In this document: one piece after another, positions 56,782-64,000 of the stretch | Numbering within the stretch: the first letter of the stretch is position 1 | Layout of the letters: the number at the start of each line of letters is the position of its first letter | Assembly (NCBI RefSeq): GCF_003286085.1 | Contig: NW_020825288.1 | Coordinates: forward strand, 1,984,001-2,048,000 | Reading direction: 5' to 3' | DNA: 64,000 nt | Source of the DNA: Drosophila persimilis | Lineage: Eukaryota; Arthropoda; Insecta; Diptera; Drosophilidae | Translations under genes and position numbers: made by a program | Notes under the pieces: model-generated | Told to the model about the DNA's origin: nothing | Database searches by the model: none | Seen by the model: the letters and a program-made list of their open reading frames with translations, nothing else

Positions 56782-57796
56782 ATGCCCAACAACGCCCGCA
56801 TCGAGCACACGTCCTCGGAAGCGCACGAGGGGGAAGCCACTTGTGTGGTGTACTTCAACCATCAGCTGTTCTCCGGTGGCGCCGATGGCAAAGTCCGAGT
56901 GGGTATTACATGTACACTCTAGTACTAGCCCTGGCCACATTTCCGCTAATCGCCTTGCAGGTCTGGTCGGAATCGCTGCAGCTGTTGGCCACGGTGAACG
57001 CCCACGATGCGTACATCTACTGCATGGCCGTCAATGAGCACGGGAAGCTCTACTCGAGCAGCTGCGACGGCCTGGTGAAGTACATGCAGCCGCCCTACGA
57101 TGATGCTTCTGTGCAGGAGCTGTTCCGCTGCTACGACGCCATCCAGGCCATGTATTGCGATGGATCTGTGCTGTACACGGGCGACGACAAGGGTGTGGTG
57201 ACCACCTGGAGCAACGATCGGATGCTCTTCAAGTACAATCTGGTGGAGGAGGTCAAGTCGCTGGCCGGCGAACAGAAGTTGATCTATACAGTGCGTGATT
57301 TGGATGTAGTCGTGTCCCTGACTGTGGAGGGCAAGTCCGGCAAGTACAGCAACAAGGCGGTGATACCCGGCAAGTCGCCCCTGACACTCCTGGGACCTAT
57401 TGTCGAGGGCAAGCGCAGCTTCATTGCCTTCCCCGATCGCACAGGAATGGGCCTGCAGCTGGTTAACAATTTGCCGCAGCAACAATTCGCCCACATCTGG
57501 CAATTGCCGGTGAGTCCTCAACTTCAAGATGTAATCGGTGTCCTTACAGATTGTAAAATTGCTTGCAGAATTGCCACGAGTGGATTGTAAACAGCATTTG
57601 CGGCGACGACCGCCATTTGTACTCCGGTGGCTACGACAAACTGGTGAAAGGTTGGACCGATTTGGCGTCCCCACAGCCGCGTGCACTGGGCCAAGTCGAG
57701 GTGGGAAGTTGGGTGAACAGTATTTGCTGTGGCGACAACAATAATGTGTACATTGCGAGCAACGACGGATTTATTCGCAGTGCGAAATTTATTTAG
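56782..57796 (+). CDS. WD40-repeat protein of 297 residues, function unassigned
   Basis: Three exons, 56782-56898, 56961-57509 and 57569-57796, join in phase 0 through introns of about 60 nt. The protein begins MPNNARIEHTSSEAHEGEAT. It contains several WD40-like blades: LFSGGADGKVRVW near residues 30-42, KLYSSSCDGLVKY, VLYTGDDKGVVTTW, LYSGGYDKLVKGW and VYIASNDGFIRSAKFI at the end. The number of blades (about six to seven) suggests a single beta-propeller that serves as a protein-interaction platform. I do not recognise the orthologue, so no symbol is given. A decoy acceptor (CCTTACAG at 57542-57549) lies in intron 2, but the one ending at 57568 keeps the frame and the NCHEWIV blade. The gene is convergent with gatA, only 143 bp between stop codons. 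Confidence 0.85.
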
Positions 57797-57916
57797 AAAG
57801 AGTGAAAACGCGCGCGAAATAATGTGGTGCTGCCAGACCTTCAAAATTATAAGACGTCAAGTTTGGCGGTATTTAATACCAAATATACTTTTTTAAAACA
57901 ATTAAGCTTTTAAACG

Positions 57917-57922
57917 TTTATT
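57917..57922 (-). terminator. Poly(A) signal for gatA
   Basis: AATAAA on the - strand, starting 17 nt past the gatA stop codon, in the short gap to the convergent WD40 gene. Confidence 0.6.
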
Positions 57923-57939
57923 TGAATTCTAAATTCATC

Positions 57940-60459
57940 TTAGCTAAGTTTCTGCTCCAACCTGTGGTCCAAGGAGTCGAATGCCACCTGCGCCTCAATC
58001 CAGCTCGCCACAGAGAGTAGCAGCTGTTCGTTGAGACTGCGGCTCATCAGCTGCAGGCTTAGTGGCAGTCCCGACCTGGAGAGGCGAATGGGTATCGATA
58101 CGGCAGGAATACCAGCCATGTTGGCCGGCTGCGTGCAGAAATCCTGCACCGCACACTGATCCCTGTTACTGAGCGAGGAGAAGTCCTTGTACAATGGAGC
58201 TTCAGTGAGAGTCGTCGGGGTGAGTAGAATGTCCACCCGGTCTTCCTTCGAAGATGCCTCAAATACCTTCAAAAAGTCTTCGGCAATCAAGCGCCGCACA
58301 CGCAGTGCCTTTTCAAAGTAATGATCGTAGTTTTTGCGCAGCAGCAGAAAGTTTCCCGTCAGTATGCGCGTCTTGACCACATCGTTGAAGCCCTCGGCGC
58401 GGGATTGGGCATATAACTGCTCGGTGCTGCGCTCGTCGGCAGCACGGTGTCCAAACTCGATGCCATCGTAGCGGGCCATGTTGCTAGCCACTTCGCACTG
58501 GTTCAGGATCGAGTATACGAATATGCTGGCTGCCGTATTGGGCAGGGACACCTGCTGCACTGAGGCGCCAGCGCACTCCAGCAGATCTGCCACCTTGGTC
58601 CAGGTCTCCAGAACCTCGGCGGACAGTCCGTTGCAGTGATATTCCTTGGGTATACCGATTCGCACAGTTTGCAGGTCGAGTCCATCCACTTCTGGGAGCT
58701 GTAGCTTTGTGAACGGTTGCCTAATGGTCGTTGAATCCTTCCCATCCGGCCCAGCAACTGCATTCAAGACCTCAACGCAGTCGCTTACCGAGCGGGCGAG
58801 AATGCCTGGCACATCCATGGAGTTGACCAAGGGAATGAGGCCATGACGGGAGACCAGGCCGTAGGTAGGTTTCAGACCCACAACACCGCAGTAAGAGGCT
58901 GGATTTCGGGTAGAACCTCCAGTGTCCGAGCCAATTCCCCTGCAAAAATCAAATTGAATCAGTCCTCGCAAGTAACGGTTGATACTTTCGATACCAAAGC
59001 AGTTTTACGAAAGGTTGGCAGCCCCATGCAGCAGCTGATTGTGTGTGCAAAACGGTCACTCTGCGCTGCTGTCAAGTCGACCGAACGACGAAAACTTTAT
59101 TATTTACGAAAATTGCAATTATATTTGCATTCTGAAGCGATGTCTGCGCTCTTTCGTGTAACCAGCCGAGCCGTGGCGCTCCAGCGCTCCCTGGTGGCCA
59201 ACCAGGCAGCCACATTACGGGCATGCCGCAGCATAAAGACGTCGCCAAAGAAGGACGAGACCATTGCAGCCCCCGCCAGCGTTACAACAGAAGACTTTGC
59301 CAATCCCAGCCCCAAGAACTGGATGAGCTACGGCTTCGACTACAAGGACCAGGCGGAGGATCGCAAGGCGACGAAAGCCACTTTCTTCGTTACCGTCACC
59401 CTGTGCCTGGTGTGGGGAACCTTCTACTGGTCCTACTTGCCCGACACTCAGATACGCGACTGGGCCCAGCGCGAGGGCTTCTTGGAGCTGCGCCGTCGCG
59501 AGCAGGCTGGCGTGGATCTGGTGAGCCCCGACTACGTGGACCCCGCAAGCATTTCGCTGCCATCGGACGAGGATCTCGTCAACACGGAAATTATCATCTA
59601 AACAATTAGTCCCTTAGTTTGTTATGTAATGAATGCAGCTGGTGGCCACTACAAAGCCGCGCCTTCTGCTCGCTAATAAAAATGCACCTTCCGGCGCGAA
59701 CGAAGCTACCAACAATGCCAATGTGAAGAATTTTGCAGAAATAATTAAGTATTTGCCTTTTACATGACGGCGTTTGAGGTTAGGTGAAACTGTGAAGAGT
59801 GTAAACAACAGAAAAGGTACTCACGCAAAGCACAAACCAGCGGCCACAGCCGATGCGGATCCACCTGAGCTGCCTCCCGCGATGCGCCAGTTGTTCTGGG
59901 TCAGATCCTCGCTCCAGATGTTCTTGGTCGGACCGTAAATGGAGTCCACGGTGCCGGCACCCATTGCAAACTGATCCATGTTGGTCTTTCCAAGGAGCAC
60001 AGCGCCGGCTTGACGTAATCGAGAGCATACCGTCGCATCGTAGGGCGGCACAAAGTCCTGCAGCATGCTGGAAAACAAGAGAATGAAGATAAAGCTGATG
60101 TCTAAAGGATTTTCTTGAACACCCACCGCGAAGCACAGGTGGTGTGCACATTCTCCGTGCAGAAGTTATCCTTAATGGCAATGGTCACGCCATCTAGGCC
60201 ACTGCTCGGCTGTTTTTTCTGGTAGCGCTGCTCCGACTGCTGGGCCTGCTGTCGGGCCTCTTCTGGTGTGAGGCGCACGAAGGCATTCAGCGTCTTAAGA
60301 TTTACGGAATCCTCCAGCGCCTGCTCCGTCACCCGGCAAGGGGACAGCTGCCCATCGGCATAACTGGATGTTAACTGAAAAGTCGTCCATTTAAAGAGTT
60401 CTTGCTATTAAATTGAATCAGCCCACTTGTTTGATGCTCCACTGTAAATGTCGCCGCAT
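57940..60459 (-). CDS. gatA: Glutamyl-tRNA(Gln) amidotransferase subunit A, mitochondrial
   Basis: Four exons on the - strand: 60427-60459, 60127-60374, 59825-60067 and 57940-58939, giving 507 residues (508 in D. melanogaster). GatA is the glutaminase of the GatCAB complex. It releases ammonia from glutamine to convert misacylated Glu-tRNA(Gln) to Gln-tRNA(Gln) in mitochondria. The amidase-signature catalytic triad is visible: K79 (IAIKDNF), S160 in GGSSGGSA and the nucleophile S184 in GSDTGGSTR. The 24-residue spacing of the two serines equals that in bacterial GatA. The first exon codes only 11 residues ([11 protein letters not shown]), which starts close to the amidase fold and resembles the fly protein; it is found only by splicing logic. 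Intron 3 holds ND-ESSS on the opposite strand. The gene shares a 335-bp divergent promoter with P5cr-2. Confidence 0.95.
59053..59063 (+). promoter_or_regulatory. Motif-1-like element upstream of ND-ESSS
   Basis: CGGTCACTCTG differs at one base from the Drosophila housekeeping core-promoter Motif 1 (YGGTCACACTR). It lies 77 bp before the ND-ESSS start codon, inside gatA intron 3. Confidence 0.5.
59140..59601 (+). CDS. ND-ESSS: NADH dehydrogenase (ubiquinone) subunit ESSS / NDUFB11-like, complex I
   Basis: Intronless, 153 residues. This is an accessory subunit of the membrane arm of mitochondrial respiratory complex I. The first 30 or so residues ([20 protein letters not shown]...) are Arg- and Ala-rich without acids, a typical mitochondrial presequence. 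A motif [16 protein letters not shown] (60-75) precedes a single transmembrane helix (about 81-100, [20 protein letters not shown]). The C-terminal part is hydrophilic and faces the intermembrane space. The start is the ATG that opens the presequence; the frame remains open upstream, but that part overlaps gatA coding sequence on the other strand. The gene lies wholly in gatA intron 3 in the opposite orientation (CG6008/NP15.6 in D. melanogaster, as I recall). Confidence 0.93.
   Translation: MSALFRVTSRAVALQRSLVANQAATLRACRSIKTSPKKDETIAAPASVTTEDFANPSPKNWMSYGFDYKDQAEDRKATKATFFVTVTLCLVWGTFYWSYLPDTQIRDWAQREGFLELRRREQAGVDLVSPDYVDPASISLPSDEDLVNTEIII
59675..59680 (+). terminator. Poly(A) signal for ND-ESSS
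   Basis: AATAAA, 74 nt after the stop codon and before gatA exon 3, so the nested gene can end inside the host intron. Confidence 0.65.
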
Positions 60460-60794
60460 TCTTCGGCGCGGCTGTTTCCACCAGCAAGGAGAACCAAAAC
60501 AAATAATTTTAACAAGAATTTATGCACGGCGGTTGCAGCGGTTCCTTGACATTTTCGCCTACCTGCAGTACGGTCAGACTGTAGTTGTGTTGCGGCCATA
60601 CTAATTTTTACTCTGAAATTCAGGCAACACTGCCCTTCAGACAGATGTTATTGATTAGAATGGCGATAAAAGTCCAGTAAACGCAATTATTACCCGGAAA
60701 CCTTCCACGCAGATGCTATAACGTTAGATAACGCCAATCAATCAATATAAGCTGAAATCTGAAGAGCAGCCAGTAGATTTTAAAGCCCTTAACG
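60460..60794. promoter_or_regulatory. Bidirectional promoter of gatA and P5cr-2
   Basis: A 335-bp gap between divergent start codons. It contains CGGTCAGACTG at 60571-60581 (one mismatch to Motif 1) and GGCAACACTG at 60623-60632. The same 10-mer occurs, inverted, in the Prp18/Wdr24 divergent promoter. No TATA box is evident, as usual for broad housekeeping promoters. Confidence 0.55.
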
Positions 60795-61705
60795 ATGGCC
60801 AAGCTGGATGAACGTATTGGCTTCATTGGAGGCGGAAACATGGCCTTTGCCATTGGCAGCGGTCTCGTTCGCTGCGCCATTGTAAAGCCTAGCCAGGTGC
60901 TGGTCTCGGGACCGCACATCGAGAACCTTTCGCGCTGGCGGGAGCTGGGCGCCGTCACCACCGACGACAATTGTGAGGTCCTGGAGCACACAGACGTTGT
61001 GTTCATCTGCGTCAAGCCGCACATCCTAGGGCAATGCGCCTCGCAGCTCAAGTACAAGCATGTGCCGTCCGCCAAGGATGCCAGCAAGCTCATCGTTTCT
61101 GTGCTGGCGGGAACAAGCCTCAAAACCCTAGAGGAAAAGTTCGACTTCATCGAAAGTTCGGGCCCGAAGGTGATCCGGACGATGCCCAACACATCGATGC
61201 AGGTCGGCGAGGGCTGTACCGTGTACACGGGCAACGCTCGGGTTACGCACCAGGATCTGGAGAAGGTGCACATAATGCTCAACGCGTTGGGATTGGCCCA
61301 GCAAGTGCCGGAGCAGATGATCGACGCCGTCACCGGCTTGGCTGGCTGTGGGCCAGCCTTTGTCTACACAATAATAGAGGCTCTGGCCGATGGTGGTGTC
61401 AAGCAGGGTGTGCCACGGGCAATGGCCCTGCAGTTTGCAGCTCAGACCTTACTGGGCGCCGCCAAGACTGTTCTTATCACCGGCAAGCACCCGGCCGTGC
61501 TGCGCGATGAGGTCTGCTCACCCGGCGGATCCACCATTGTGGGTGTGCACGAGCTGGAAAAGGGCAATCTCAGGTACGCACTGGCATTCATTCAGCTAAT
61601 TCAACGAAGTGTTAAGGACCTTTTTCTTTGACTGCTTTCAGGGCCACTCTCATAAATGCCGTGGAAAAGGCGACTCAACGCTCAACCGAGCTGGGAAAGA
61701 AGTGA
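60795..61705 (+). CDS. P5cr-2: Pyrroline-5-carboxylate reductase
   Basis: Two exons, 60795-61573 and 61642-61705, give 280 residues. The enzyme reduces 1-pyrroline-5-carboxylate to proline with NAD(P)H, the last step of proline synthesis. The N-terminal Rossmann fold shows the dinucleotide motif GFIGGGNM at 9-16. The P5CR family signature is in the C-terminal half (DEVCSPGGSTIVGVHELE), preceded by the helical dimerisation region (VTGLAGCGPAFVYTIIEALA). The splice joins NL-R-ATLINAVEKATQRS, restoring the conserved C-terminal helix; without splicing the protein would run on to an unrelated end. Flies have two such genes; assignment to P5cr-2 rests on the neighbourhood with gatA and Prp18 and is less certain than the enzyme family. 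Confidence 0.93.
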
Positions 61706-61983
61706 GCGGCGTCGGTCGAACGTCTCCCCATGCTCTCTATTTACAGTATGCAGTTGCAACAAACTTTATGCCGCTATTATAATTATGATACAAGTGTCAT
61801 GCGTTTGATTGAGTTTCAAGATGTTTCAGTCATTATCATTGTACAAGCGAAGCATGTACGTAATGAGTAATATGTAATTCTTAGCTGTTGTTGAGTAGAA
61901 AGTTAAAGGAAAATAAGCTGTTAAATTTGTTGCGATACGCCAGGGCATTTCTAAATGATTTCGTAATAATATAAACGTTTGAC

Positions 61984-61989
61984 TTTATT
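61984..61989 (-). terminator. Poly(A) signal overlapping the Prp18 stop codon
   Basis: On the - strand the last codons read GAA TAA A, so AATAAA spans the stop codon itself. The 3' UTR of a transcript using it would be about 15-30 nt. Confidence 0.55.
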
Positions 61990-63007
61990 CACGATCCTTC
62001 TTGCTAACATATTCGACGCACTTGGAGGGATCCGTGGGGAAGTATTCCTGGCATTTGGTCATCAATCGCTTGAGACCCTGTATATACTTTCGCTGCGTCT
62101 CGTCGTTCATGACGTGTGCCACGTTCTTGGAGAAGATCTTCTCGCGGCCCGTTCGCGCATGAATGCCCACCATAGTGACACCGATGGGCCACGGCGCATT
62201 GCCGATAGCCATCTCCAGGTAGGCATCGCTGGCAGTAATGTAGTTGCGGTTCAGCAGATGTTTGACAATGTCGCGCAGGCTGTCCAGGATGTCCTCGGGC
62301 AGCGTGTGGTGCTTCAGCTTGCGGAACAGCGGCTTCACGTACTCTTTTGTCTGCGTGTAGATGACTCGCGTCATTTTCACTTTAGTCGACATTATCTCGT
62401 GCTTGCTGTAGGTGGCAATCTGGTCGTTCCACAGCTTGAGCAGGAAGGTGAGCAGCGTTATGATCACGTCCATGTCGTAGTCTTTGTTGCGACCCATCTT
62501 TTGGGCCATTGTCTGTATGCTCTCCCACGACACGGACTCGTCCAGCTCGGCCAAATCGGATTTCTTGTCCTCTTTGGCGGTGGGTGCGTTGGCGAACATC
62601 TCCTGCAGATAGGCGGCGTCCACCTGCTCCATGGCCTCCTGGAAATCGTTACGGAATCCCCGGTTGGCCTCCGGCTGCGAGATCTCGCACTGCCGCAATC
62701 TGTCGAACGCCTCCGGCTCCGTCTCGCCGAATATGAGAATGGGTTCACCGCGCTCCCGCAGACGGCGGATGACCTCTGTGCGCGGGAGTATGTTCTGTCC
62801 GTCGGCCACAAAGCTGTAGGCGCCCTCAGTGGTCTGTCCCTGGGCCTCGACAGACTCCTGCTTCTTGTATCCCACTTTCTGCAGCACTTCCTCCGTGTTC
62901 TTGGCGTTCAGGTCGCCCCGCTTGAAGTACTTCTTCTTATCATCGATTAGCTGCTTATCCTCCAATAGTTTCCGTTTACGGGCTATTTCTTTCTTTAGCA
63001 AGTCCAT
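61985..63007 (-). CDS. Prp18: Pre-mRNA splicing factor Prp18
   Basis: A single-exon gene of 340 residues, the same length as the D. melanogaster protein as I know it. Prp18 acts in the spliceosome at the second catalytic step, with Slu7, in choosing the 3' splice site and joining exons. The N-terminus is a basic helix (MDLLKKEIARKRKLLEDKQ). A PRP4-like/SFM motif covers about 74-110 (LPRTEVIRRLRERGEPILIF), and the helical Prp18 domain lies at about 190-325, including the conserved GNAPWPIGVTMVGIHAR loop. The start is the first Met of that helix. It is divergent from Wdr24 (206 bp between start codons) and convergent with P5cr-2 (about 280 bp between stop codons). Confidence 0.96.
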   Translation of the reverse strand: MDLLKKEIARKRKLLEDKQLIDDKKKYFKRGDLNAKNTEEVLQKVGYKKQESVEAQGQTTEGAYSFVADGQNILPRTEVIRRLRERGEPILIFGETEPEAFDRLRQCEISQPEANRGFRNDFQEAMEQVDAAYLQEMFANAPTAKEDKKSDLAELDESVSWESIQTMAQKMGRNKDYDMDVIITLLTFLLKLWNDQIATYSKHEIMSTKVKMTRVIYTQTKEYVKPLFRKLKHHTLPEDILDSLRDIVKHLLNRNYITASDAYLEMAIGNAPWPIGVTMVGIHARTGREKIFSKNVAHVMNDETQRKYIQGLKRLMTKCQEYFPTDPSKCVEYVSKKDRE

Positions 63008-63213
63008 TTAAATTTCAAAATGTAAACAAACTAACAACAAACCCTCAAGAAGGGCGAACAAACAGTGTTGCCACTCAGCTGCAAATCGTCATGCTTTTGG
63101 TATTCTTTAGTCTTTTTCTGTGTCCACACTGTGGCAACGCTTTAAATATTCTTATCAAGAGGGACGACAGTGTTTTTGTTTTGAAAATTCGAATTATTGT
63201 AATTTCTAATAAA
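63008..63213. promoter_or_regulatory. Bidirectional promoter of Prp18 and Wdr24
   Basis: A 206-bp gap between divergent start codons. It carries the 10-mer GGCAACACTG on the - strand (63063-63072), identical to one in the gatA/P5cr-2 promoter, and a related TGTCCACACTGTGGC segment at about 63120-63134. No TATA box. Confidence 0.55.
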
Positions 63214-64000
63214 ATGCGATACCCCGACTCTCGGATCTGTATGGAAGGCCACGCCAACGCCCTGGCCCTCAGCAAGGACAACACTCTGATCGCAGTGGCC
63301 GGGCGCAGCTGTAAGAATCAAAATTTTTCCTAGGATTTTCGACCAAAGTTAAGACATTTACTTCCCTTCCCTTCACAGTGCTCAAGGTCTATTCGATTGA
63401 CGATTATGGCTTTAGGGAGGTTTGTAATATGCGCGGCGGGAAGAACCAAAATCTTAGCTACTCCTCAAACGATGTTGCCTGGAGCACCATGGACTGCAAT
63501 CTCCTGGCCACGGCGGCCACCAATGGCGTCGTATCCGTTTGGGACCACTCCAAGTGCGGACGCCAGAAGCAGCTGCTTGTCTACAACGAACACGAGCGCA
63601 CTGCCCACACAGTGACGTTCCACAGCAGCGAACCCAACATATTGATCTCTGGCTCCCAGGACGGCACCATCAAGTGCTTTGATATACGCTCGGACAAGTC
63701 CGTGAACACATACTTCAGCAATTCGGAGTCCGTGCGCGATGTCAAATTCAGTCCACACGAGCAAAATATATTCTCAGCCGTTTCGGAGAACGGCACCGTC
63801 CAGCTCTGGGATATGCGGAAGTGGGACAAGTGCATGGTGCAGTTTACGGCGCATTATGGGCCCGTCTACACGTGCGACTGGCATCCCACACGTAAATGGC
63901 TGGCCACCGGCAGCCGCGACAAGCAGATCAAGGTGTGGGACATGGAAGGGCGACCAGGTCTGGAGTACACAATACACACGATAGCAGTGGTGGGACGGGT
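63214..64000 (+). CDS. Wdr24: GATOR2 subunit Wdr24 (partial, cut by window end)
   Basis: Exon 1 is 63214-63310 and exon 2 runs from 63379 past the window edge; about 240 residues are visible. WDR24 is part of GATOR2, which relieves inhibition of TORC1 by GATOR1 at lysosomes when amino acids are present. The visible part is the N-terminal beta-propeller. It starts MRYPDSRICMEGHANALALS, and blades include LLATAATNGVVSVWD, ILISGSQDGTIKCFDIR, IFSAVSENGTVQLWDMR and WLATGSRDKQIKVWD. The phrases GHANALA, SESVRDVKFS and CDWHP match WDR24 across animals. The C-terminal zinc-binding region lies outside the window. The 68-nt intron splits a Leu codon. Confidence 0.94.

Noticed and set aside
1-64000. tRNA genes, CRISPR arrays, viral or transposon coding regions
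   Set aside because: No B-box-like tRNA signatures, regular spacer arrays, transposase or reverse transcriptase motifs were found by eye.

Overview
This is eukaryotic nuclear DNA from a Drosophila species. GT-AG introns interrupt the genes, and the gene set (two beta-adrenergic-like octopamine receptors, hugin, mir-284, gatA, ND-ESSS, P5cr-2, Prp18, Wdr24) matches the 87B-C region of chromosome arm 3R (Muller element E) of D. melanogaster as I know it. The receptors and hugin differ enough in the sequence that I take it for another species. The many short GC-rich tandem repeats would fit the obscura group, but that placement is a guess. There are no bacterial, viral or CRISPR features.

Layout. 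1-6.3 kb is non-coding, with probable leader exons of the first receptor. 6.3-15.3 kb holds Octbeta2R (+ strand, six coding exons), followed by a long probable 3' UTR that contains the mir-284 hairpin at 16.3 kb. 17.5-39 kb is a non-coding intergenic stretch rich in simple repeats, with one local duplication, an inverted repeat and one candidate small ORF near 27-28 kb. 39.3-41.6 kb holds hugin on the - strand (three coding exons), with a TATA box and initiator. 45.3-55.3 kb holds Octbeta3R (+ strand, eight coding exons), which has a very large third intracellular loop. From 56.8 kb to the end is a compact block of housekeeping genes: a WD40 protein (+), gatA (-) with ND-ESSS nested in its intron (+), P5cr-2 (+), Prp18 (-) and the start of Wdr24 (+, cut by the window edge).

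The left 55 kb is neuromodulatory: two Gs-type octopamine receptors and a pyrokinin neuropeptide precursor, in a regulatory-rich landscape with large introns. The right 8 kb is the opposite: short introns, convergent and divergent neighbours, two bidirectional promoters of 206 and 335 bp, and mitochondrial (GatA, ND-ESSS, probably P5CR), splicing (Prp18) and nutrient-sensing (GATOR2 Wdr24) functions.

The most interesting signals are: (1) an open 92-codon frame directly after the Octbeta2R stop codon, ending in a class I PDZ-ligand-like tail; (2) a 309-nt AG-free zone before a NAGNAG acceptor of a symmetric cassette exon in Octbeta3R; (3) two overlapping readable frames in that cassette exon; (4) mir-284 sitting between alternative poly(A) signals of Octbeta2R.
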